Shown: positions 16,365 to 24,100 of the stretch, in pieces
Layout of the letters: every line of letters starts with the position of its first letter
How positions within the stretch are numbered: the first letter of the stretch is position 1
DNA from: Janthinobacterium saanense
Lineage (GTDB): Bacteria > Pseudomonadota > Gammaproteobacteria > Burkholderiales > Burkholderiaceae_D
NCBI RefSeq assembly: GCF_014200675.1
Contig: NZ_JACHCI010000016.1
Span: 62,001-126,000 of the forward strand
Direction: 5' to 3'
DNA length: 64,000 bases
Notes under the pieces: generated by a model
What the model was told of the DNA's origin: nothing
Database searches by the model: none
Seen by the model: only the letters and a program-made list of their open reading frames with translations
Program-made: the position numbers and the translations under genes

Positions 16365-18632
16365 TCAAGCCTGCGGGCTATCAGCCTTCTTCTCGCGCGA
16401 CACAACATACAGCAGCACGATAATGGCCGCATACGGCAGCAAAGACAATGCATCCGAATGCAGGCCCGCGTAGAACGGGTTGCCGTGTTCAGCCCAGTCA
16501 TTCATCATCTGGTCGAAGTGCGTCAGCACGCCGGCCGTAATCGCAATGATGATGCCGGCCAGCGCGCCGCCGGCGATGTAGCCGGAAGCGAGCAGCACGC
16601 CCGAGCTGCGGTCGCCCGCCAGCTGGCGCTCTTCTTCATTGAGCTTGGCGTTGTGTTCCAGCTTGTTGTTGCGGCGGTCAGCCAGCCAGCGCACCAGGCC
16701 ACCGATAAAGATCGGCAAGGTGGACGACAGCGGCAGGTACACGCCCACCGAAAACGCCAGCGAAGGAATGCCGGCCATTTCCAGCACCACGGCTATCATT
16801 ACGCCAAACAGCACCAGGGTCCACGGCAGTTGCTGGTCGAGGATGCCCTTGATGATGTAGGACATCAGCACGGCCTTCGGTGCATCGTACTTCTTGACTT
16901 CCGAGCCATCCGGACGCTTGTTGTAATGGCCGTTGATACCCGGATCGACCAGGTAAGCCAGCTGGCCATCATCCTTGACGAAGTATTTGCCGGCAGGGCC
17001 GCCCACGGTGTCGGTTTTTTGCCAGACTTTATAGGTGTTGTGGTCGGTGTCCGCTTGCGGGCCTTGCAGCTGGCCCGTGACCGTCAGCTTGGACGCATCG
17101 ACGGTCAAGCCAGGCGCCACTTGGGCGGCCGGCACATAGACGGTGCTCGCGTCGTTCAGCTTCAGCAAAATCGGACCGAGGATCAGCGCCGACGACAAGG
17201 CGCCCGCCAGAATCGCGTACTGCTGCAGGCGCGGCGTGGAACCTACCAGGTAACCGGTCTTCAAGTCTTGCGAGGTGGTGCCGGCATTACTGGCGGCGAT
17301 ACACACGATGGCGCCCACCGACAGGGCGGTGACGTAGTAGCGGCCACCGGTCCAGCCCATGATCAGGAAGATCAAACAGGTAAACAACAAGGTGGCCACG
17401 GCCATGCCCGAGATCGGGTTCGACGAGGAACCGATTTCACCGGTCAGGCGCGAAGACACCGTGGCGAACAGAAAGCCGAACACCAGGATCAGCAGCGCGC
17501 CCAGCAGATTCATGTGCAGCGGCGCGGCGAAGGTGATCACGGCGATAATCGCCAGGCAGCCGATGACGACCCACTTCATGGGAATGTCCTGCTCCGTGCG
17601 CAAGGTCGAATTGGCCTTGCTGCCCTTGCCCATGCCGGCCAGTCCTGCCGCCAGGCTGCGCCAGATCATCGGCATGGCGCGCACCAGCGAAATCAAACCA
17701 CCGGCAGCCACGGCGCCCGCACCGATATACAGCACATAGGCGCTGCGCACGTCGTCGGCGCCCATTTCGCTGATCAATTTGGTACCGGGCGAGAGCACGG
17801 TAGTCAGGCTGTCGCCGAAGAACTTGATCATCGGGATCAGCAGCAGATACGACAGCACGCCGCCGGCCGCCATGGTGGCGGCGATGCGCGGGCCGATGAT
17901 GTAGCCCACGCCCAGCAATTCAGGAGAAATCTCGGCGCCGATCGAGCCTCCCTTCAGCGGCGCGGCAAATTCCACGCCCGGCGTATCGCGCCAGCCCTTG
18001 AACGAGATATTGAATACCTTGTACAGCAGGCCCACGGCAAAACCGCCGAAGATGATCTTGGCGCGTTTCTTGGCATCCTTGGCGGCGGCCGAGTCCTGGT
18101 CTATGCTTTCACCGGCGGCGATGCGCGATTCTGCCGTGGCGGCAGCCTTCAGCACTTCGGCGCAGGCCGTACCTTCAGGGAATTTGAGTTCCTTGTGCTG
18201 GTCCACGATCATGGTGCGGCGCATCGGTATCATCATCAAAATACCGAGCAAGCCGCCGAGTATACCGACCAGCATGACGCGCGAGATTTCCAGGTCGAAG
18301 CCGAGGATCAGGATGGCGGGCATGGTCACGCCCAGACCGAAGGCCAGCGACTCGCCAGCCGAACCGGCCGTCTGCGTGATGCTGTTTTCCAGGATCGACG
18401 AATCCTTGCCGCCCACCTTCTTGGCCAGCCCGAACAGGGTGATGGCAATCACGGCGACCGGAATGGACGCGCTGACGGTCAGGCCTACCTTCAGTACCAG
18501 GTAGAGCGAAGAAGCGCCGAAGACCATCCCCAGGATGACGCCCATGACCAAGGCGCGGAAAGTCATTTCCGGCAGCTGTGCCTCAGCCGGGATATATGGC
18601 TTCACCACGCTCGGTGTTGCATCTTTTGCCAT
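16365..18632 (-). CDS. OPT-family oligopeptide transporter
   Basis: This 755-residue integral membrane protein matches the bacterial OPT family, secondary transporters for oligopeptides or metal-chelate-like substrates. It opens with LPEMTFRALVMGVILGMVFG and has ENSITQTAGSAGESLAFG and KFPEGTACAEVLKA, segments conserved in this family. About 15-16 hydrophobic helices can be counted, with a large hydrophilic insert at about residues 490-600. The ATG at 18632 has AAGGAA seven bases upstream. The substrate cannot be told from sequence. Together with the POT transporter it gives the region two distinct peptide-type importers. Confidence 0.88.
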   Translation of the reverse strand: MAKDATPSVVKPYIPAEAQLPEMTFRALVMGVILGMVFGASSLYLVLKVGLTVSASIPVAVIAITLFGLAKKVGGKDSSILENSITQTAGSAGESLAFGLGVTMPAILILGFDLEISRVMLVGILGGLLGILMMIPMRRTMIVDQHKELKFPEGTACAEVLKAAATAESRIAAGESIDQDSAAAKDAKKRAKIIFGGFAVGLLYKVFNISFKGWRDTPGVEFAAPLKGGSIGAEISPELLGVGYIIGPRIAATMAAGGVLSYLLLIPMIKFFGDSLTTVLSPGTKLISEMGADDVRSAYVLYIGAGAVAAGGLISLVRAMPMIWRSLAAGLAGMGKGSKANSTLRTEQDIPMKWVVIGCLAIIAVITFAAPLHMNLLGALLILVFGFLFATVSSRLTGEIGSSSNPISGMAVATLLFTCLIFLIMGWTGGRYYVTALSVGAIVCIAASNAGTTSQDLKTGYLVGSTPRLQQYAILAGALSSALILGPILLKLNDASTVYVPAAQVAPGLTVDASKLTVTGQLQGPQADTDHNTYKVWQKTDTVGGPAGKYFVKDDGQLAYLVDPGINGHYNKRPDGSEVKKYDAPKAVLMSYIIKGILDQQLPWTLVLFGVMIAVVLEMAGIPSLAFSVGVYLPLSSTLPIFIGGLVRWLADRRNNKLEHNAKLNEEERQLAGDRSSGVLLASGYIAGGALAGIIIAITAGVLTHFDQMMNDWAEHGNPFYAGLHSDALSLLPYAAIIVLLYVVSREKKADSPQA

Positions 18633-18656
18633 GGATATTCCTTATGTATTAATAAA

Positions 18657-18690
18657 TCAAAACAGCCCGGATTGGTGTCCGGGCTATTTT
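18657..18690 (-). promoter_or_regulatory. Terminator-like hairpin upstream of the OPT gene
   Basis: AGCCCGGA pairs with TCCGGGCT across a 6-base loop, and on the minus strand is followed by GTTTTGATTT. It lies 32 bases upstream of the OPT start codon, with no gene upstream on that strand that it could terminate. It may be a transcriptional attenuator in the OPT leader, or a stop for antisense transcription. Confidence 0.5.
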
Positions 18691-18830
18691 CTTGAAGCCG
18701 AGACTATCGCACAGGAGCGTTTCGATGAAAAGGTTTTTTGCGCCACCGCTGCCCCTGGCAGCCCTTCGGCAGCCTTGACAGATAGCGCTGACAAGCTGGC
18801 AACTGGCTGGGAGCGGTCACGGCATTGGTC

Positions 18831-18836
18831 TATAAT
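18831..18836 (+). promoter_or_regulatory. Candidate -10 box for the PBP1A gene
   Basis: A perfect TATAAT lies 28-40 bases upstream of the possible start codons. The -35 region is weak. Confidence 0.45.
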
Positions 18837-18863
18837 CGCTGCCATCGTGCACCGCACGCCAAC

Positions 18864-21212
18864 GTGAGAAATGTCTTGACTGCTTCCCGATCCGGATTCC
18901 CCTGGCCTTCGCGCCGCGCCCTGGTGCGCAGCGCCATCCTGGCCATTTGCGCCGCGCTGGCCGCTGGCGCCCTGCTGGCCGGCTACCTGTTCCTGTATGT
19001 GAAACCGCGCCTGCCTGCGCTCGACGTGATCACCGATTACCAGCCGAAGATACCGCTGCGCGTGTACACGGCCGACCATGTGCTGATCGGCGAATTCGGC
19101 GAGGAACACCGCGACTTCGTGCCCATCGCGCAAGTGCCCGAGATGATGAAGAAAGCGCTGCTGGCCATCGAGGACAGCCGCTTCTATGAACACAACGGCA
19201 TCGACTTCGTGCGCGCAGCCGGCGCCGTGATGTCCAATCTGCGCCACGGCTTCGGCCACGGCGGCGGCTCGACCATCACCATGCAGGTGGCGCGTAACTT
19301 CTTCCTGACGCGCGACAAGGTCGCTTCGCGCAAGCTCAATGAAATCATGCTGGCCCTGAAGATCGAGGCAGCGCTGTCGAAAGACCAGATTCTCGAGCTG
19401 TATATGAACCAGATGTACCTGGGCCAGCGCTCGTTCGGTTTCGCCAGCGCGGCGCAGACCTATTTCGGCAAGCCGCTCGGCAGCCTGTCGATCGCGGAAA
19501 TGGCCATGCTGGCCGGCCTGCCGCAAAACCCGGCGCGCCATAATCCGATCAGTAATCCGAAAAAAGCCCATGCGCGCCAGCGGCTGGTATTGAAACGCAT
19601 GCGCGAACTCGATTACATCACCGAAGGCCAGTACCAGCAGGCGCTGGCGCAGCCGCTGCGCATCAACAGCCGTGGCAGCCAGGGTTTCGATACGCATGCC
19701 GAATACGTGGCCGAACTGGCGCGCCAGGCCGTGTACGCGAAGTACAAGGAAGACAGCTACACCAAGGGTATCAGCGTCTACACGACGATTTTGAAGGCTG
19801 ACCAGGATGCCGCGTATGAATCGACCCGCCGCAACGTGATCGCCTACGACCAGCGCCACGGCTACCGTGGCCCGGAAACCTTTGTCGACCTGCCAGCCGA
19901 CCAGGAAACGCGCGACGACGCCATCGACGCGGCGCTGCAGCGGCGTCCCGACAGCGACGGCTTGATCGCCGCGGTCGTCACCGACGTCGCCACTGGCAAA
20001 GTGGTGGCCGATACCGGCGATGGCGATCCCAAGACCATCACCGGCGACGGCTTGCGCTTCGCAGCCGCCGCCCTGTCGTCCAAGGCAGGCAGCGGCATCA
20101 AGCTGCGTCCGGGCGCAGTGATCCGCCTGTCCAAGGATGGCAAGGGCAACTGGTCCATCACGCAAGTGCCGCTGGTGGCCGCCGCCTTCGTCTCGCTGGA
20201 TGCAGAAACAGGCGCCTACCACGCCATGGTGGGCGGCTTCGATTACAACCTGCAAAAGTTCAACCACGTGACCCAGGCCTGGCGCCAGCCCGGTTCGGCC
20301 ATGAAGCCCTTCGTGTATTCGGCGGCGCTGGAAAAAGGCTTTTCGCCAGCCACCCTGATCAACGACGTGCCGCTGCAAATGCAGGCCGGCGGCAAGGTCT
20401 GGGCGCCGCAGAATGATGACTTCAAGTTCGACGGCCCGATCACCATGCGCTACGCGCTGGCGCAGTCGAAGAACGTGGCCTCGGTGCGCATCCTGCGCGC
20501 TTTGGGCGTGCCCTATGTGCACGAGTTCATTGAAAAATTCGGCTTCGACCCGGCCCGCCAGCCGAACAACCTGACCATGGCGCTCGGTACCGGCTCCGTC
20601 ACGCCAGTGCAGATGGCAGGCGCTTACGCGCTGTTTGCCAACGGCGGCCACCAGGTCGAACCGTACCTGATTGACCGCATCGTCGACGCCAAGGGCGCCA
20701 TCCTGCTGCAAACCAAGCCGCCAGCGCCCAACGACGACAAGACCCTGGCCCTCGATCCACGCAATGCCTATGTGATGGACAGCATGCTGCGCGAAGTCAC
20801 GCGCACGGGTACCGGCTCCATCGTCACCAAAAAACTGGGCCGCAACGATATCGCCGGCAAGACCGGCACCACCAGCGACGCCGTCGATGGCTGGTTCGCC
20901 GGCTACAGCGGCGGCATCGTGGCGGTGGCATGGATGGGCTACGACGATCCGAAGTCCCTGGGCGGACGCGAATTCGGCGCCACCCTGGCCCTGCCGATCT
21001 GGCTCGACTATATGCACACGGCCCTGGCGACACGCCCCGAGCAGACACGCGCCGTGCCGGCCGGCCTGAGCCTGGTCGATGGCGAATGGCTGTACGACGA
21101 ATTCATCGACATGGGCGCCGTCAAGACGCTGGACATGGATACCGAAACGCCTACCGACCCGGCCGCCGTGCCCGACACGGTGCCGCCAGCTGAAACCCCG
21201 CAGACGAATTAA
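18864..21212 (+). CDS. mrcA: Penicillin-binding protein 1A, bifunctional transglycosylase/transpeptidase
   Basis: This enzyme of about 782 residues polymerises and cross-links peptidoglycan at the inner membrane. One N-terminal membrane anchor (about 24-46) precedes the glycosyltransferase 51 domain, with EDSRFYEHNGIDF (about residue 105) and GGSTITMQVARNF. The transpeptidase domain has SAMK (Ser about 478), a SxN motif in AQSKNVASV, and KTGTTSD (about 666). Length fits class A PBP1a. The GTG at 18864 is used here; a TTG at 18876 preceded by GTGAGAA is an alternative giving LTASRSGF. A frame-open TTG at 18825 is rejected because it overlaps the promoter. Confidence 0.93.
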   Translation: MRNVLTASRSGFPWPSRRALVRSAILAICAALAAGALLAGYLFLYVKPRLPALDVITDYQPKIPLRVYTADHVLIGEFGEEHRDFVPIAQVPEMMKKALLAIEDSRFYEHNGIDFVRAAGAVMSNLRHGFGHGGGSTITMQVARNFFLTRDKVASRKLNEIMLALKIEAALSKDQILELYMNQMYLGQRSFGFASAAQTYFGKPLGSLSIAEMAMLAGLPQNPARHNPISNPKKAHARQRLVLKRMRELDYITEGQYQQALAQPLRINSRGSQGFDTHAEYVAELARQAVYAKYKEDSYTKGISVYTTILKADQDAAYESTRRNVIAYDQRHGYRGPETFVDLPADQETRDDAIDAALQRRPDSDGLIAAVVTDVATGKVVADTGDGDPKTITGDGLRFAAAALSSKAGSGIKLRPGAVIRLSKDGKGNWSITQVPLVAAAFVSLDAETGAYHAMVGGFDYNLQKFNHVTQAWRQPGSAMKPFVYSAALEKGFSPATLINDVPLQMQAGGKVWAPQNDDFKFDGPITMRYALAQSKNVASVRILRALGVPYVHEFIEKFGFDPARQPNNLTMALGTGSVTPVQMAGAYALFANGGHQVEPYLIDRIVDAKGAILLQTKPPAPNDDKTLALDPRNAYVMDSMLREVTRTGTGSIVTKKLGRNDIAGKTGTTSDAVDGWFAGYSGGIVAVAWMGYDDPKSLGGREFGATLALPIWLDYMHTALATRPEQTRAVPAGLSLVDGEWLYDEFIDMGAVKTLDMDTETPTDPAAVPDTVPPAETPQTN

Positions 21213-21224
21213 GCGGGGCAGATA

Positions 21225-21258
21225 ACAAAACACTGGCGCTTGCCGGTGTTTGTTCTTT
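21225..21258. terminator. Terminator between the PBP1A and TetR genes
   Basis: AAACACTGGC pairs with GCCGGTGTTT (one G-T pair) around a 4-base loop. GTTCTTT follows on the plus strand and TTTTGTTATC on the minus strand, so it can serve both convergent genes. Confidence 0.75.
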
Positions 21259-21271
21259 AGCCTTTCAGTTT

Positions 21272-21958
21272 TTAGCCCGATACGCCGAGATAACCGCGCA
21301 CCGTCCTCACCACGCTCTCGGCAAAATCATCCACATTCACTTTCGCTGCGCGGTACTTCCAGCGCTTTACATACCAGTCCTGGAACAGGGCCAGGCAGTG
21401 CGATGACAACAGGGTAGGATCGCCCAACGGACGTGGTTCGATTTCGGCGATGGTGGTGGCGATCAGGGTTTGTACATACAGTTCCGAGTTCTTGGCCATG
21501 CTGCGCTGCTCTACCTGCAGCACGCGCGAGTCCATGTAGACGAAGTAAAACCAGGGCTGCAAGACTTCGGACAGGTAGATCGACGAGCGTATCATCGCCT
21601 CTAACCGGTCCAGCGGCGACTTCACGTCGACAAACATCTGCGGCAAGGCTTGCGTGGCGTGGCGCACCACGTCCTCGATCATTTCGGCCAGCTGGTCCTT
21701 GCTGGCGATATAGCCGTACAAGCCGCCCATCGACAAGCCCGTTTCGCGGCACAGGTCGCGCAAGCTCATGGCACGAAAACCCACGTCATTGGCCAGGCGG
21801 AAAGTGGCGCCGAAGATGCGCTCCAGGTTTTCCAGCGCCGGCTTGCGGCGCTTGACGCCGATGCGGCCCGCGTGGCGGTCGAGGATGTATTCCCAGATAT
21901 TTTCGCCATTCAGGGGCGACATCTGCTGAAACTGTTCAAAGTTGAAATGGGTCGACAA
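21272..21958 (-). CDS. TetR-family transcriptional regulator
   Basis: The protein of about 228 residues has a TetR DNA-binding domain at about residues 43-90 (GFRAMSLRDLCRETGLSMGG then LYGYIASKDQLAEMI). A helical ligand-binding domain with LQPWFYFVYMDSRVLQVE follows. The helix-turn-helix is preceded by about 40 residues, longer than usual. The start is uncertain: TTG at 21958 has AGGA six bases upstream and is preferred over TTG at 21964, which directly abuts it. The gene is divergent from the lipase operon, and a palindrome (22131-22140) lies between them. Control of the lipase genes or of itself is inference. Confidence 0.82.
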   Translation of the reverse strand: MSTHFNFEQFQQMSPLNGENIWEYILDRHAGRIGVKRRKPALENLERIFGATFRLANDVGFRAMSLRDLCRETGLSMGGLYGYIASKDQLAEMIEDVVRHATQALPQMFVDVKSPLDRLEAMIRSSIYLSEVLQPWFYFVYMDSRVLQVEQRSMAKNSELYVQTLIATTIAEIEPRPLGDPTLLSSHCLALFQDWYVKRWKYRAAKVNVDDFAESVVRTVRGYLGVSG

Positions 21959-22130
21959 GGGCAATCCTGGAAACGGGGTGACGGCGGCAGCGCAATACCA
22001 ATTCAGTATAAATACTGGCCGCGAGCGAGCGGTATACCGCCTGATTTCGCGGCTGATTATAGCTCAGGAAAACAACATTTTAACTTTTTAACCACGCAAT
22101 TTCATGCAAGTAGTGCTACATTTTAAAAAC

Positions 22131-22140
22131 CGAGCGCTCG
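22131..22140. promoter_or_regulatory. Palindrome CGAGCGCTCG, candidate TetR-family operator
   Basis: A perfect 10-bp palindrome, flanked by A/T-rich arms, lies between the divergent TetR and lipase genes. A TTGACA at 22154-22159 follows but lacks a convincing -10. Size and composition are typical of TetR-family sites; which protein binds it is not shown. Confidence 0.45.
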
Positions 22141-22257
22141 TTATTTTAACTATTTGACATCACCAACCACATCGTCCGAATGCGGCTGTGACTGTCACAG
22201 GCTCCGGTATTTGCTGCAGTTTCGACATTTCCACTATTTCACAATAACGGAGACAAA

Positions 22258-23175
22258 ATGAAGAACCGCTTCTGGCTAGCCCTTTCCTCCCTGATCCTCT
22301 CTTTCACCATCGGCTTGCTGCCATCGACGGCTTCGGCCGCCGGCTATACGCAGACCAGATATCCCATCGTGCTGGTGCATGGCCTGTTCGGCTTTGACAA
22401 GCTGGGGCCCGTCGACTATTTTTACGGCATTCCCGACGCCCTGCGCAGCGGCGGCGCGCAAGTCTATGTGACCACCATTTCGGCCGCCAACAGCACCGAA
22501 GTGCGCGGCGAACAATTGCTGACGCAGGTGCGGCAGATCCTGGCCGCCACGGGCGCAGCCAAGGTCAACCTGATCGGCCATAGCCACGGCGGCCCCACGG
22601 CGCGCTACGTGGCTTCCGTGCGGCCCGACCTGGTCGCTTCCGTGACCACCGTGGCCGGCGTCAACAAGGGTTCGAAAGTGGCCGACATCCTCACCGGCGC
22701 ACCGAATACCAGCGCTGCGATCGGCGATGCGCTGGCCAGCCTGATCGGCATCCTGTCGGGTAACAAGGGCTTGCCGCAAAACGCGGGCGCCTCGCTGGCA
22801 TCGCTGTCGACAGCTGGCTCGCTGGCCTTCAACAGCCGCCATCCACAAGGCGTGCCCACCACGGCCTGCGGCGAAGGCGCTTACCAGGAACGGGGCGTGT
22901 ATTACTTTTCCTGGAGCGGCGCGCAGCCCTACACGAATGTGCTCGACATCGGCGACCCTGCCCTGGCCACTATCAGCCTGGCCTTCGGCGGCGCCAAGAA
23001 TGATGGCCTGGTCAGCAGCTGCTCCAGCCACCTGGGCAAGGTGATCCGCGACGATTACGCCATGAACCACCTCGATGAAGTCAACCAGCTGGTCGGCATC
23101 GTCAACCTGTTCGAAACCAATCCCGTCACCGTGTTCCGCCAACACGCCAACCGCCTGCAAGGCATCGGCTTGTAA
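22258..23175 (+). CDS. lipA: Secreted triacylglycerol lipase, subfamily I.1/I.2
   Basis: This 305-residue enzyme hydrolyses triglycerides outside the cell. A signal peptide (about residues 1-27, ending TASA) suggests Sec export followed by type II secretion. The oxyanion-hole motif is VLVHGLFGFD (about 38-47). The nucleophile Ser109 sits in GHSHGG, Asp249 in KNDGLV, and His271 in MNHLDE. Asp273 fits the calcium ligand and Cys204/Cys255 the conserved disulfide of Burkholderia-type lipases. The foldase gene follows 10 bases after the stop, the diagnostic arrangement of this subfamily. Confidence 0.93.
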   Translation: MKNRFWLALSSLILSFTIGLLPSTASAAGYTQTRYPIVLVHGLFGFDKLGPVDYFYGIPDALRSGGAQVYVTTISAANSTEVRGEQLLTQVRQILAATGAAKVNLIGHSHGGPTARYVASVRPDLVASVTTVAGVNKGSKVADILTGAPNTSAAIGDALASLIGILSGNKGLPQNAGASLASLSTAGSLAFNSRHPQGVPTTACGEGAYQERGVYYFSWSGAQPYTNVLDIGDPALATISLAFGGAKNDGLVSSCSSHLGKVIRDDYAMNHLDEVNQLVGIVNLFETNPVTVFRQHANRLQGIGL

Positions 23176-23185
23176 GGAGACGGCC

Positions 23186-24100
23186 ATGCGCACAAACACG
23201 CAACGAGTCGGGATAGGCGCGCTGGTGCTGGTATTGGCAGGCCTGGCTTATTTTCAGCTGCGGCAGGAAGCGCCCCCGCCGCCCGTGGAAAAGGCAGAAC
23301 CCGATCTGTTCGCGTTTGTGCGCTCGATGGAAGGCACGCGGCCCGACGGAAACCTGACGGTGGCTGCCGGCGAGCAGCTGGTGGTCGACGCGGAGCTGGG
23401 CCATCTGTTCGATTACTACCTGGCGGGCCTGGGCGAAAAACCGCTGGCCGCGATCCGCGCCCAGATAGAACTGGAACTGGATAAGCGCCTGGCGCCCGCC
23501 CCGGCGCGCGAGGCGAAACGCCTGCTGGGCGCCTACCTGGCCTACAAGCAGGCGCTGGTCGGCGCCGAACAGACTTTGCCGAAATTGAATGACATGGCGC
23601 AGGCGGCCAGCGCGCGGCTGCTCGCCATGCGCCAGCTGCGCGCCACTTATTTTACGCCGCAAGAAAGCGCCGGCCTGTTCGGCGCCAGCGACGCCTATGA
23701 CGACGATGCCGTGGCGCGCATGGCCATTTTGAGTGACAAGAGTTTGAGCGAGGCCCAGCAAAGTGAGCGGCTGGCAGCGCTGGACGCCCGCATGCCGCCA
23801 GGGCTGAAAGCGGAACGCGATGCGCCGCTGAAGGTCGTCAAGCTGGAAGATGCAGTGCAGGCGCTGCGCACGCAAGGTGCTGGCGAGAATGAAGTCTACC
23901 GCCTGCGCGCAGCCACCTTCACGCCGGAAGCGGCGGCCCGCCTGGCGGAGCTGGACCGCGAAGAATCGCAATGGCAGCAGCGCATCGTGCTGTACCAGGC
24001 AGAAAAAGCCCGGCTGGGCCAGGATGGCGAGGCGCTGCAAAGACTGCGCGAGACCAGCTTTACGCCCGATGAGCAGCGCAGGCTGGGAGCGTATGAATAA
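23186..24100 (+). CDS. lifO: Lipase-specific foldase (lipase chaperone)
   Basis: This 304-residue steric chaperone folds the partner lipase in the periplasm while anchored by an N-terminal membrane helix (about residues 8-25). A proline-rich linker (APPPPVEKAEP) follows, then a helical binding domain. The foldase signature region is HLFDYYLAGLGE at residues 73-84. The family consensus is RxxFDY(F/C)L(S/T)A, and here the arginine position is Gly72, Tyr replaces F/C and Ala replaces Ser/Thr. The ATG at 23186 has AAGGAGA upstream. Its TAA stop is immediately adjacent to the opposing MFS stop codon. Confidence 0.87.
   Translation: MRTNTQRVGIGALVLVLAGLAYFQLRQEAPPPPVEKAEPDLFAFVRSMEGTRPDGNLTVAAGEQLVVDAELGHLFDYYLAGLGEKPLAAIRAQIELELDKRLAPAPAREAKRLLGAYLAYKQALVGAEQTLPKLNDMAQAASARLLAMRQLRATYFTPQESAGLFGASDAYDDDAVARMAILSDKSLSEAQQSERLAALDARMPPGLKAERDAPLKVVKLEDAVQALRTQGAGENEVYRLRAATFTPEAAARLAELDREESQWQQRIVLYQAEKARLGQDGEALQRLRETSFTPDEQRRLGAYE

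Noticed and set aside
16329..18695. A 788-codon open frame antisense to the OPT gene
   Set aside because: Same reason: the minus-strand product is a clear polytopic transporter, and the antisense product has no domain.
18684..21233. An 849-codon open frame antisense to the PBP1A gene
   Set aside because: It mirrors a certain gene with intact catalytic motifs; its product is rich in His, Arg and Gln and has no recognisable domain. It is a by-product of high GC content.
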